DNA of 14,289 nt from an uncultured Eubacteriales bacterium (GTDB taxonomy: Bacteria > Bacillota > Clostridia > Oscillospirales > Oscillospiraceae): the NCBI GenBank assembly GCA_934597725.1, contig CAKTSK010000040.1, positions 1-14,289 of the forward strand, read 5' to 3'. Below, one piece after another: positions 6,296 through 13,243 of the stretch. The notes beneath the pieces were generated by a model. That model made no database searches. It had not been told where the DNA came from and was given only the letters and a program-made list of their open reading frames with translations. A program made the translations under genes and the position numbers. How positions within the stretch are numbered: position 1 is the stretch's first letter; each line of letters opens with the position of its first letter.

Positions 6296-6339
6296 CCATC
6301 TGCAAAACTGACACCCGAAGCTGTCGGCTTTGCAGATGG
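6296..6339 (-). other. UUCG-capped hairpin that includes the CCA end of tRNA-Gly
   Basis: On the minus strand CCATCTGCAAA (6339-6329) pairs perfectly with TTTGCAGATGG (6306-6296). Inner pairs extend toward a C-TTCG-G loop. The first three bases are the encoded CCA of tRNA-Gly, so in the precursor the CCA end would be paired. Confidence 0.65.
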
Positions 6340-6410
6340 AGCGGGTGATGGGAATCGAACCCACGCGACCAGCTTGGAAGGCTGGGATTCTACCATTGAA
6401 CTACACCCGC
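6337..6410 (-). tRNA. tRNA-Gly (anticodon TCC)
   Basis: A 74-base gene: acceptor GCGGGTG/CACCCGC, D-arm TAGTTCAATGG, anticodon stem CCAGC/GCTGG with loop CTTCCAA, T-loop TTCGATT, discriminator U and encoded CCA. It is the first gene of the operon, 34 bases after the -10 element. Confidence 0.97.
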
Positions 6411-6443
6411 ATTGGGACAGTTCCCGGAACCGTTAGCTTGTTT

Positions 6444-6472
6444 ATATTACCACGCGCCACTGCATTTGTCAA
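6444..6472 (-). promoter_or_regulatory. Promoter of the Gly-Arg-His-Gln-Lys tRNA operon
   Basis: On the minus strand TTGACA (6472-6467) and TAATAT (6449-6444) are 17 bases apart. This is a strong promoter, as expected for stable RNA. The region downstream of the -10 is GC-rich, a stringent-type discriminator. Confidence 0.9.
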
Positions 6473-6484
6473 CTCTTTTTTTCC

Positions 6485-6515
6485 AAAAAAGCGAGGGCAG
6501 ACGATTCTTTCTCGC
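6485..6515 (-). terminator. Possible terminator of the 70-residue gene
   Basis: On the minus strand GCGAG (6515-6511) pairs with CTCGC (6495-6491), followed by six T (6490-6485). The stem is only 5 bp with a large loop. A second GC-only hairpin, GGGCCGGC/GCCGGCCC (6532-6550), lies between it and the stop codon. Confidence 0.45.
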
Positions 6516-6558
6516 GCTCCCCTCCTATGTAGGGCCGGCCGCGCCGGCCCCGGACGCA

Positions 6559-6771
6559 TTACAGCCCTTCCAGCTCCCGCAGGGCCGCCTGAATGGCGCT
6601 GCGGGGCACATAGGCTGCCCCCAGCTTCATAGCCGTAGACAGGGTCATGGTCTTGGCCTTGGCCACGATGGGCAGGCCAATGGCCTGGGGAAACCGGCGC
6701 TCCAGCACCTGCCGGGCCTGGGGATCGGCCAGCAGCTCCCCCATGGTGATCTGGTTGTTTCGCAGCTGCAT
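6559..6771 (-). CDS. Small protein, 70 residues, unknown function
   Basis: ATG at 6771 has AGGAGG 9 bases upstream (6781-6786), and the frame ends in TAA. The protein is soluble and probably all helical: a polar start MQLRNNQIT, then MGELLADPQARQVLERRFPQ, a turn GLPIVAK, and two more helices ending in RELEGL. The layout 'x-G-E-L-L-x-x-P-x-A-R-x-V-L-E' followed by a hydrophobic stretch recalls short helical domains found alone or at protein C-termini in Clostridia, but this is only an impression and no function follows from it. It is divergent from the DUF1540 gene, with 142 bases between the two starts. No clear promoter was found. Confidence 0.7.
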   Translation of the reverse strand: MQLRNNQITMGELLADPQARQVLERRFPQAIGLPIVAKAKTMTLSTAMKLGAAYVPRSAIQAALRELEGL

Positions 6772-6853
6772 ATGCGCTCACCTCCTCTCCCTGTCAGTCT
6801 ATGCCCCTGTAGGTCCCCTTGCCTCTTCCCGGCTGTTTTTTTAATGCTGCGAT

Positions 6854-6883
6854 GCATAAGACGCCGGCGGCGGGGCCATACTA
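6854..6883 (+). promoter_or_regulatory. Forespore-type (sigma-F/sigma-G) promoter of the DUF1540 gene
   Basis: GCATA (6854-6858) and CATACTA (6877-6883) are 18 bases apart. This fits the Bacillus sigma-G pattern GYATR...CATNMTA. The -10 read as GGCCATACTA, 15 bases after GCATA, also fits the sigma-F pattern GGNNANAHTR. The start would fall near 6890, just before the ribosome site. Confidence 0.7.
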
Positions 6884-6913
6884 CCGGCAGACTTTTCAAA
6901 GGAGGCTGATCCC

Positions 6914-7102
6914 ATGAACGATCGCATGAATGCCAACAACAACATCCGCTGCTCCGTGTCCAGCTGCGCCCACCACAACGGCGCCCAGAGCGTCTGCTCT
7001 CTCTCCTCCATCCAGGTGGGCTGCTGCGGGCCTTCCAGCAAGGAGTGCTCCTGCACGGAGTGCGCTTCCTACGAGCTGTCTCAGCGCAAGAGTGGCTGCT
7101 GA
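6914..7102 (+). CDS. DUF1540 domain protein (small Cys-rich protein)
   Basis: A 62-residue protein with nine Cys. It fits the DUF1540 pattern: IRCSVSSCAHHNG near residues 11-23, then a second Cys and a hydrophobic I-x-V stretch (SIQVGCCG), then TECASYEL near the end, where the family has C-x-S-F/Y. Such small Cys-rich proteins are common in spore-forming Clostridia and may bind metal through the Cys and His residues; their function is not established. AAAGGAGG (6898-6905) lies 8 bases before the ATG. The forespore-type promoter suggests expression inside the developing spore. The gene stands alone and ends at a bidirectional terminator. Confidence 0.88.
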   Translation: MNDRMNANNNIRCSVSSCAHHNGAQSVCSLSSIQVGCCGPSSKECSCTECASYELSQRKSGC

Positions 7103-7108
7103 GGGCGC

Positions 7109-7153
7109 AAAAAAACCGGGATGGACGACTCGTTCCATCCCGGTTTTCTTTTT
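7109..7153. terminator. Bidirectional terminator between the DUF1540 gene and rnfB
   Basis: Arms 7112-7125 and 7134-7147 form a 14-bp stem with an 8-base loop. T-rich flanks exist on both strands: TTTTCTTTTT on the + strand and seven T (7115-7109) on the minus strand. It ends both the DUF1540 gene and the rnf operon. Confidence 0.9.
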
Positions 7154-7171
7154 GTCATTTCCCCGGCGGGA

Positions 7172-8137
7172 TCACTCCGCCTTGGGGGCTTCCTCTGCCT
7201 TGGGGGCCTCAGCAGCGGGAGCAGCTTCCGCCTTGGGGGCTGCTTCTGCCTTGGGAGCCGCCGCAGGCGCTGCCTCAGCCTTCGGCGCATCTGCCTTGGG
7301 GGCAGCGGGCTTCTTGGGCTTCGGCGGCAGGACCTTGCCGTCCACGGTGATCAGCTGGCGGGGGCAGGCGCGGGAGCACATGCCGCAGCCGATGCAGATG
7401 TCGTAGTTGATCTTGGCCAGGAAATCCTCCACCACGATGGCGCCTTCCTTGGGACAGGCCTTCACGCAGATCTTACAGCCGATACAGCCGTTGTCGCAGG
7501 CCTGACGGACCACGGGGCCCTTGTCCTTGGAAGCGCAGGGCACCTCGGTGAACTTCTTGGAGTTCCGGGGCACGATGCGGATGATGTTCTTGGGGCAGGC
7601 CTCCACGCAGGCGCCGCAGGCCACGCACTTGTCATAGTCCACCTTGGCCACCCCATCCACGATGTGGATGGCATCGAACTTACAGGACTCCACGCAGTCC
7701 CCGCCGCCCAGGCAGCCGTAGGAGCACAGGAGCGGGCCGGAGGAAACACGGGTCATGGCCAGGCAGCTCTCCAGACCCACATAGTCGTAGCGGGTCTTGT
7801 CGTGGCCGCCGCCGGTACACATGACCTGGGCAACCTTCCGAACGCCTTCTTCCACTTCCACGCCCATGATGGCGCCGATCTTCTTGGCCACGTCCGGGCC
7901 GCCGGGAGAACAAGCGTCTACCGGGGCCAGACCCTTGACCACTGCGTTAGCATAGCCGCCGCAGCCGGGGTAGCCGCAGCCGCCGCAGTTGGCGCCGGGG
8001 AGACACTCGGTGATCTCCTCTTCCCGGGGGTCCTTTTCCACAGCGAAGACCTTGGAGGCCACTGCCAAGATGACACCAAACACGATACCCAGTACACACA
8101 GTACAATGGGCGCTAAGATTGTCGGATTGTCCATCAT
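7172..8137 (-). CDS. rnfB: Rnf complex subunit RnfB (iron-sulfur protein)
   Basis: The electron-entry subunit of the Rnf ferredoxin:NAD+ oxidoreductase, which takes electrons from reduced ferredoxin. The 321-residue protein has one N-terminal membrane helix (about 8-30), then the Fe-S domain with C45, C51, C54, C59 and C76, then four ferredoxin-type motifs: C138/C142/C148/C152, C171-C181 (CxxCxxCxxxC), C218-C228 and C248-C258. This multi-cluster form is typical of Clostridia. After residue 270 comes a 50-residue tail of Pro, Lys, Ala and Glu with repeated PKAEAAP units. AGGAGG (8151-8156) overlaps the rnfA stop region and lies 13 bases before the first ATG; the second ATG (8134) is an alternative start. 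It is the last gene of the operon. Confidence 0.97.
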   Translation of the reverse strand: MMDNPTILAPIVLCVLGIVFGVILAVASKVFAVEKDPREEEITECLPGANCGGCGYPGCGGYANAVVKGLAPVDACSPGGPDVAKKIGAIMGVEVEEGVRKVAQVMCTGGGHDKTRYDYVGLESCLAMTRVSSGPLLCSYGCLGGGDCVESCKFDAIHIVDGVAKVDYDKCVACGACVEACPKNIIRIVPRNSKKFTEVPCASKDKGPVVRQACDNGCIGCKICVKACPKEGAIVVEDFLAKINYDICIGCGMCSRACPRQLITVDGKVLPPKPKKPAAPKADAPKAEAAPAAAPKAEAAPKAEAAPAAEAPKAEEAPKAE

Positions 8138-8156
8138 AATTCTCTCGTCGCCTCCT

Positions 8157-8744
8157 TTACCAAACTTTCAGGCCAGAGAAGCCCATAAACGCCAGAGAGA
8201 TCAAGCTGGCTGCCACCAGGGCAATGGGGAAACCCTCAAAGCACTTGGGGCACTTGCCGAACTCCATGCGCTCACGCACACTGGCGAAGAGAACAATGGC
8301 CAGCAGGAAGCCAACGCCGCCGGTGATACCATAGGTCAGGCTCTCGCCGAAGTTGTAGGACTTCTGTGCGTTCTGCAGCGTCACGCCCAGCACAGCGCAG
8401 TTGGTGGTGATCAGAGGCAGATACACGCCCAAAGCCTCGTACAGGGAGGGCATTGCCTTCTGCAGGAACATCTCGACGAACTGAACCAGAGAGGCGATGA
8501 CCAGGATGAAGGTCACGGTCTGCATAAAGCCCAGGTTGTGGTTGGTCAGGAACTGGTTGATGGGCCAGTTGACCGCAGAGGCCACGCCCATGACGAAAAT
8601 AACTGCCATACCCATACCCAGAGCAGTCTCGACCTTCTTGGACACGCCCATGAAGGGGCAGATACCCAGGAACTGGGACAGGACGAAGTTGTTGACCAGG
8701 ACCGCGCCCAAGGCGATCGCAAGCAAGCTGGTGATACTTTCCAT
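8157..8744 (-). CDS. rnfA: Rnf complex subunit RnfA (membrane protein)
   Basis: A 195-residue integral membrane subunit with six predicted helices, of the RnfA/NqrE family. Typical features are the N-terminal NNFVLSQFLGICPFMGVSKK stretch, where the Cys is part of the pair that binds an iron-sulfur centre in the membrane core, and the matching LPLITTNCAVLGV stretch in the second half. Both Cys-bearing half-repeats are intact. The start codon overlaps the rnfE stop (TAATG, one shared base), so the two are translationally coupled. AGGAGG lies 10 bases upstream, inside rnfE. With RnfE it forms the ion-conducting core. Confidence 0.97.
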   Translation of the reverse strand: MESITSLLAIALGAVLVNNFVLSQFLGICPFMGVSKKVETALGMGMAVIFVMGVASAVNWPINQFLTNHNLGFMQTVTFILVIASLVQFVEMFLQKAMPSLYEALGVYLPLITTNCAVLGVTLQNAQKSYNFGESLTYGITGGVGFLLAIVLFASVRERMEFGKCPKCFEGFPIALVAASLISLAFMGFSGLKVW

Positions 8745-9379
8745 TACTTCGCCACCTCCTTATTCTTCTTGGGTTTGCTCATAAAGTACTGCACCGTAGC
8801 GATGACCACACCCAGGGTCAGGAATCCGCCCACGGGGAGGATCATACCCAGTGCTGCCACGTCCTCGGAGAGGATACGGATGCCTTCGCCGCCATTGAGC
8901 AGGCCGCCGCCAAAGGTGCCGGCGCCCAGGAACTCACGGATCACACTCATGATGGTCAGTGCCACCATGTTGCCAAACCCCTGGAAGATGCCATCCAGCG
9001 CAGAAGCGCCGATGCTGTTCTTGGAGGCAAAGCCTTCTGCCCGGCCCAGAATGATACAGTTCACCACGATCAGGGGGATGAACAGGCCCAGGCTCTTGGA
9101 CAGGGCCGGAACAAAGCCCTTGAGCAGCAGGTCGACCATGGTCACGAAACCAGCAATGACAACGATGTAGCAGGCAATACGGACCTTGTTCGGGATAATT
9201 TTCCGCAGCGCGGAAATAACCACGTTGGAGCAAGTCAAGATGATCATAACAGCCAGGCCCATGCCCAGACCGTTGAACATCGAGGTGGTGATGGCCAGCA
9301 GAGGACACATGCCCAGCAACTGGACCAGTGCGGGGTTCTGGGCAATCAGGCCGTCAACAAATTGTTTCTTTACATTCAT
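8744..9379 (-). CDS. rnfE: Rnf complex subunit RnfE (membrane protein)
   Basis: A 211-residue membrane subunit, paralogous to RnfA, of the RnfE/NqrD family. Hallmarks are the opening FVDGLIAQNPALVQLLGMCP, with the Cys that helps bind the membrane iron-sulfur centre, and the second-half motif FIPLIVVNCIILGRAEGFAS. About six membrane helices are predicted. The C-terminus is short and basic (KPKKNKEVAK). The ATG at 9379 has AGGAGG (9390-9395) 10 bases upstream, overlapping the rnfG stop. It overlaps rnfA by one base. Confidence 0.97.
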   Translation of the reverse strand: MNVKKQFVDGLIAQNPALVQLLGMCPLLAITTSMFNGLGMGLAVMIILTCSNVVISALRKIIPNKVRIACYIVVIAGFVTMVDLLLKGFVPALSKSLGLFIPLIVVNCIILGRAEGFASKNSIGASALDGIFQGFGNMVALTIMSVIREFLGAGTFGGGLLNGGEGIRILSEDVAALGMILPVGGFLTLGVVIATVQYFMSKPKKNKEVAK

Positions 9380-9394
9380 TTTCTCGGTCCCTCC

Positions 9395-9961
9395 TTAACC
9401 CAGTGCTTCCACAACAGCACGGGCGGCATTGACGCCGTCGCAAACTGCACGGGAGGTGATGGTGGATCCGGTGATGGCGTTGATGGTGCCGCCGTCCTTG
9501 GTCACGGAGACCAGGTCGGTCGCGCCCTTAAACTGCTCCTGCCAGGCAGGATCGGTGGCCTTGGAGCCCAGACCGGAGGTCTCGGAGTGGGTGATGATGG
9601 CGATGCCGGTGACTTCGCCGGCAGAGTTGATGCCGGCCATCATGTCGAGGGCGCCGCCGAAGCCGTTGGGGGAGTTGGTCTCCACCACATAGCCGTCTTC
9701 CCCGGCCTGATACACCGCCAGCACGGGCACGGCCGTGCCGGTGTCCAGGGTCACGTCGCCGCCGGTGTACTCCACTTCCGTGTAGCTGTCTGCGGGCAGG
9801 ACCACCTTCAGGGATTCCTGAATGGTCTTTTCTGTGTTGGCTGCAATGGCGGGGGCAGTGACCTGGTTGACCAGGCCCAGCAGCGCCGCGACCACCAGAC
9901 AGATGAGGGCCAGAACGATGACCAGAGAGGCCAGTCCGGGTTCTTTCTTTGCAGTGCTCAT
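9395..9961 (-). CDS. rnfG: Rnf complex subunit RnfG (FMN-binding)
   Basis: A 188-residue subunit with one N-terminal membrane helix (about 11-32) and an extracytoplasmic FMN-binding domain. The flavin is attached covalently through a phosphoester to the last Thr of the S/T-G-A/S-T-x-T motif, here TGSTIT with Thr169. The domain also has the family's GYVVETNSPNGFGG region and the ITHSETSGLGSKATDPAWQEQF stretch (about 121-142) typical of FMN_bind proteins. The start overlaps the rnfD stop by four bases (ATGA), and AAGGAGG lies upstream within rnfD. It passes electrons between the membrane core and RnfD. Confidence 0.96.
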   Translation of the reverse strand: MSTAKKEPGLASLVIVLALICLVVAALLGLVNQVTAPAIAANTEKTIQESLKVVLPADSYTEVEYTGGDVTLDTGTAVPVLAVYQAGEDGYVVETNSPNGFGGALDMMAGINSAGEVTGIAIITHSETSGLGSKATDPAWQEQFKGATDLVSVTKDGGTINAITGSTITSRAVCDGVNAARAVVEALG

Positions 9962-11013
9962 GCTTCAGCGCCCTCCTTTGCTGCTTTTTTCGCGGCCTTT
10001 GCCTGCTCCTTTGCGGCCTTGCGCATCTCCGCCGTCACGCCGAACCGCTTGGGCAGGGTGGCCTTGTCGATGAGCCAGACGCAGATGTTCATGATCAGGA
10101 TGGAGTAGCAAACGCCCTCGGGGTACCCGCCGAAGTAGCGGATGAAGACCACCAGCAGGCCGGCGCCGATGCCGAAGATCACCTCACCCTTGGGGGTGTT
10201 GGGGCTGGTCACATAGTCCGTGGCCATGAAGAAGGCGCCCAGGAACAGGCCGCCGGCGAAGATCTCGCGGAGCATCCAGGTGAAGACGTTGACGCCCTCG
10301 GGAGCCCGGGAGAAGATCAGGGTCAGCACTGCCACGGTGAGGATGTAGGCAGCGGGGATGCGGATGCGGATGACGCCCTTGGCCAGCAGATAGATGCCGC
10401 CCAGGAGCAGCGCGATGGCGGAAACCTCGCCCACGCAGCCGCCGATGTTGCCCAGGAACATGTCGCCCAGGGAAGCGTCGGGCACGATGCCGCCCTTCAT
10501 GTAGTCCACAGCCAGGGGGGTGGGGCCGGTCACCGCGTCGGTGGCGGAGAGGACGGACACCCAGTTCTCCTTGCCGGGCAGCACCCAAGTGGTCATGGGC
10601 ACGGGGTAGCAGAGCATCAGGAAGGCTCTGCCGGCCAGGGCGGGGTTGAGGAAGTTGGTGCCCAAGCCGCCGAAGAGCTGCTTGACCACCACGATGGCGA
10701 AGAAGTCGCCGATGATGATGGTCCAGTAGGGCAGGGTCACAGGACACACAAAGACCAGCAGCACGCCGGTAATGGCGGCGGACAGGTCTCCACAGGGATT
10801 GGGCTTGTGCATGAGTTTGCAGTAGCCCCACTCAAAAATCTCACAGAAAATCACCGACACCAGGGTGGTGGTCAGTGCGCGCGGCCCAAACACCACAATG
10901 CCCATCGCCAGCGCAGGGATCAGGGCGATGAGAACATCCCGCATCAGGTTCTTGGTCCCGACAGGAGATGTCGCGTGGGGCGAGGAGGCGACGCTCAGCT
11001 TATACTCTTCCAT
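9958..11013 (-). CDS. rnfD: Rnf complex subunit RnfD (membrane FMN-binding)
   Basis: A 351-residue integral membrane subunit of the RnfD/NqrB family with about nine or ten helices. The covalent FMN site is TGPTPL, with Thr165 as expected attachment residue, matching SGATPL in proteobacterial RnfD. Other family marks are GDLSAAITGVLLVF (about 75-88) and the FGGLGTNFLNPALAGRAFL stretch (about 114-132). The C-terminal 22 residues are a Lys/Ala/Glu-rich cytoplasmic tail. AGGAGG lies 8 bases before the ATG at 11013, and the gap to rnfC is 12 bases. In the family's model it carries flavin and quinone-like sites that link electron flow to ion transport. Confidence 0.97.
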   Translation of the reverse strand: MEEYKLSVASSPHATSPVGTKNLMRDVLIALIPALAMGIVVFGPRALTTTLVSVIFCEIFEWGYCKLMHKPNPCGDLSAAITGVLLVFVCPVTLPYWTIIIGDFFAIVVVKQLFGGLGTNFLNPALAGRAFLMLCYPVPMTTWVLPGKENWVSVLSATDAVTGPTPLAVDYMKGGIVPDASLGDMFLGNIGGCVGEVSAIALLLGGIYLLAKGVIRIRIPAAYILTVAVLTLIFSRAPEGVNVFTWMLREIFAGGLFLGAFFMATDYVTSPNTPKGEVIFGIGAGLLVVFIRYFGGYPEGVCYSILIMNICVWLIDKATLPKRFGVTAEMRKAAKEQAKAAKKAAKEGAEA

Positions 11014-11025
11014 GCTTTCCCCTCC

Positions 11026-12348
11026 TTACTTCTTGGCCGCCTGCTGGCGGATGGCGAACTTTGCGGTGCGGAACTGCTGGACCAGGGGAATTCTGGCCGG
11101 GCAGATGTACTGGCAGCTGCCGCACTCGATGCAGTCCATCACGCGGTATTCTTGCTCCACCTCGCTCCAACGACGGTTCTTGGCGAACATGTTCATAAAG
11201 AGAGGCATCAGGTGCATGGGACAGACATTGACGCAGCGGGAGCAGCGGATGCAGGTGGGATTCTCGCTGGTCGCGGGCATATCCTCCTTGCTCAGGCACA
11301 GCACGCAGTTGCTGGCCTTGCCCATGGTCACGGCCATGTCATACTGGGCAAAGCCCATCATGGGGCCGCCGGAAATGACCCGGGCGGGGGTGCCGTTGAA
11401 GCCGCCGGCCTCTTCGATCAGGTGCGCGAAGGAGGTACCCACGGGAGCCAGCAGGTTCACGGGGTTCTTCACGGCGCTGCCGGTGATGGTGATCACCCGC
11501 TGATAGACGGGCAGGCCCAGGGCCACGGCGTCATAGACGGCTGCCGTGGTGGCTGCGTTGAACACGCAGCAGCCCACGTCTGCGGGCAGCTTGCCGGGGG
11601 GGATCTCACGGCCGGTGATGGCCTGGATCAACTGTTTCTCTGCGCCCTGGGGGTACCGGGTACGCAGGGCCTGGACGGTGATGTCCTTGGCCTGACCCAC
11701 CAGCTCCTTCAGGCGGTTGACAGCGTTCATCTTGTTGTCTTCAATGCCGATGTACGCGTGGTCCAGCTGCAGTGCCTTCATGATAAAGCGCACGCCGCCG
11801 ATGATCTTCTCGCCCTGCTCCAGCATCAGACGGTGGTCTGCGGTGATGTAGGGCTCACATTCTGCACCATTGATGATAATGGTGTCTGCTTTGCCAACTG
11901 CGGAACTGATCTTGACGTGGGTGGGGAAGCCCGCGCCGCCCATACCGGTACAGCCAGCGTCACGGATGATGTCGATGATCTCCTGAGAGGTCAGGGCATC
12001 CACATTCTCCCGGGGCTTGCAGTCCGGACAAAGGGTGTTTTGGAAGTCATTTTCGATCACAACAGAAAGCGTAGGTACGCCGCCGGTGCCGGGGCGGGGC
12101 TCGATCGCCACCACGGTGCCAGACACGCTGGCGTGGATGGGTGCGCCGAGGCCAGCAGTCTCACCGATCAGCTGACCGACAGTGACTGTGTCACCCTTCT
12201 GTACCACGGGCTTGCAGGGCGCGCCGATGTGCATGGACATCGGGATGACGACCTGAGCCGGGGCATTGGTCAGCGGTTGGATCGGTTTCTGCTCTGTCGC
12301 TTCCTTGTGCTCGGCGGGGTGGACGCCGCCGTAAAACATTTGCTTCAT
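11026..12348 (-). CDS. rnfC: Rnf complex subunit RnfC (NADH-binding, iron-sulfur)
   Basis: A 440-residue peripheral cytoplasmic subunit that carries the NAD(H) site. The N-terminus begins FYGGVHPAEHK as in other RnfC proteins. A barrel-sandwich domain follows (about 30-100), then the FMN/NAD-binding fold with GMGGAGFPTHVK at 135-146 and INGAECEPYITAD at about 159-171. An SLBB region precedes two [4Fe-4S] motifs: C366/C369/C372/C376 and C406/C409/C412/C416. The start at 12348 was chosen because GAGGTG lies 6 bases upstream (12355-12360). The frame is open to 12393, but that part is untranslated leader. It is the first gene of the operon; C107 and C110 form an extra CxxC. Confidence 0.97.
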   Translation of the reverse strand: MKQMFYGGVHPAEHKEATEQKPIQPLTNAPAQVVIPMSMHIGAPCKPVVQKGDTVTVGQLIGETAGLGAPIHASVSGTVVAIEPRPGTGGVPTLSVVIENDFQNTLCPDCKPRENVDALTSQEIIDIIRDAGCTGMGGAGFPTHVKISSAVGKADTIIINGAECEPYITADHRLMLEQGEKIIGGVRFIMKALQLDHAYIGIEDNKMNAVNRLKELVGQAKDITVQALRTRYPQGAEKQLIQAITGREIPPGKLPADVGCCVFNAATTAAVYDAVALGLPVYQRVITITGSAVKNPVNLLAPVGTSFAHLIEEAGGFNGTPARVISGGPMMGFAQYDMAVTMGKASNCVLCLSKEDMPATSENPTCIRCSRCVNVCPMHLMPLFMNMFAKNRRWSEVEQEYRVMDCIECGSCQYICPARIPLVQQFRTAKFAIRQQAAKK

Positions 12349-12391
12349 AAGCATCACCTCTGTTTTTTCCTTGCCAAATTCTCTTTTCCCC

Positions 12392-12427
12392 AAAAAAGTG
12401 TCTCAGTCCGCAGCTAGACTAAAACAC
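12392..12427 (-). terminator. Terminator-like hairpin at the 5' end of the rnf transcript
   Basis: On the minus strand GTGTTTTAGTC (12427-12417) pairs fully with GACTGAGACAC (12408-12398), two pairs being G-U, around an 8-base loop. Six T follow directly (12397-12392). The predicted transcription start falls at the first bases of the stem. It has the form of an intrinsic terminator placed before rnfC. Confidence 0.7.
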
Positions 12428-12432
12428 TATAT

Positions 12433-12461
12433 ATAATAAAGCCAATCGCCCTAATTGTCCA
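12433..12461 (-). promoter_or_regulatory. Promoter of the rnf operon
   Basis: On the minus strand TGGACA (12461-12456) and TATTAT (12438-12433) are 17 bases apart, each matching five of six consensus bases. The start is expected near 12426. Confidence 0.8.
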
Positions 12462-12479
12462 GTGCTTTTTCGGACAAAT
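12453..12479. promoter_or_regulatory. Inverted repeat over the rnf -35 element, possible operator
   Basis: AATTGTCC (12453-12460) faces GGACAAAT (12472-12479) across 11 bases; the core TTGTCC/GGACAA is perfect. The left arm covers the -35 hexamer of the rnf promoter, a usual position for a repressor site. It does not match the Rex pattern. Confidence 0.45.
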
Positions 12480-12531
12480 TTGTGCCATTCTTTGAAAAAG
12501 TATGAAAATTCTTTTTCCAAACCATTTCCCA

Positions 12532-12560
12532 TTTTCTTTCCCCGGAATCTTTGCTATACT
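12532..12560 (+). promoter_or_regulatory. Possible promoter of the first SGNH gene
   Basis: TATACT (12555-12560) is a good -10 element, 35 bases before the start codon. The -35 at the right distance (TTTTCT, 12532-12537) is weak. Confidence 0.5.
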
Positions 12561-12595
12561 GGCCTTGATCTTTTTCAGACAGGAGGCGGACCACG

Positions 12596-13234
12596 ATGGC
12601 CCAAGGCCCAGCAAAATACGCCGTTGTCGGCGATTCCATCAGCACCTTTCAGGGCTACTCCCCCTGGGGCGCTGCCTACTACAGCCCGGATCTGGCCCCC
12701 ACCACGGGCGTGGCCACGGTAGAGGAGACCTGGTGGATGCAGGTCATCCGCGCCCGGGAGGGGCGCTTCCTCTCCAACTTTTCCCTTTCGGGCAACACCG
12801 TGTCCGGCGAAGGCAACATGGGGGGCTTTCCCCTCCAGCGCCTGCGGCAGCTGACGGCGGCGGGAGAGACGCCGGACCAGATCCTGCTCTATGCCGGTAT
12901 GAATGACGTGTATTTTTATATCCCGCCTGCGCTCTTCCAGGACCAATATCAGCTGCTCCTGGACCGGCTGCGGGAGTGCTATCCCGCGGCCCAGGTCCAC
13001 TGCGGCACCCTGATCCTGGGGGCGATCCCGGGGACCCAGGCGCCCATGCGCAGCTTTCAGCAGCGGATGGCGCCCTACAACCAGGCCATTCGGACGGCGG
13101 CGGCCCGGGCGGGCGCCCACCTGGTGGATCTGGCGGCCCAGGAGGCCCGCTATGAGGCGCTGGACGCCTTCCATCCCACCGGCAAAGGCATGGCACAGCT
13201 GGCCTCTCTGTGGCTGCAGGCCATGGAGAAGTGA
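12596..13234 (+). CDS. SGNH/GDSL-type hydrolase, catalytic residues intact
   Basis: A 212-residue protein of the SGNH hydrolase superfamily (esterases, lipases, carbohydrate de-acetylases). Block I is VVGDSISTF with nucleophile Ser14; block II has the oxyanion Gly66 in SLSGNTVS; block III is YAGMNDV with Asn103; block V is LDAFHPTGKG with Asp190 and His193. All catalytic positions are present. There is no signal peptide or membrane segment, so it is probably cytoplasmic and acts on an unknown small ester. AGGAGG (12581-12586) lies 9 bases before the ATG. It is divergent from the rnf operon and followed by a diverged paralog, with which it shares the ISTFxGY, TWWMQ, YP-x-AQ and HPT-x-x-GM segments. 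Confidence 0.93.
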   Translation: MAQGPAKYAVVGDSISTFQGYSPWGAAYYSPDLAPTTGVATVEETWWMQVIRAREGRFLSNFSLSGNTVSGEGNMGGFPLQRLRQLTAAGETPDQILLYAGMNDVYFYIPPALFQDQYQLLLDRLRECYPAAQVHCGTLILGAIPGTQAPMRSFQQRMAPYNQAIRTAAARAGAHLVDLAAQEARYEALDAFHPTGKGMAQLASLWLQAMEK

Positions 13235-13243
13235 AATGTCCGC

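Noticed and set aside
6532..6550. The GC-only palindrome GGGCCGGC/GCCGGCCC as a terminator
   Set aside because: The stem is strong, but no T run follows on either strand; the T run lies further on, after a different weak stem.
7121..8116. A 331-residue open frame on the + strand
   Set aside because: It is antisense to rnfB and starts inside the bidirectional terminator.
9949..12417. An 822-residue open frame on the + strand
   Set aside because: It is the antisense shadow of rnfD and rnfC, whose families are certain; its composition (Gly, His, Asp, Ala) is not protein-like.
12453..12479. A Rex (NADH-sensing repressor) site in the rnf promoter
   Set aside because: The repeat lacks the TTGTTAA-type half sites and the short spacer of Rex operators.
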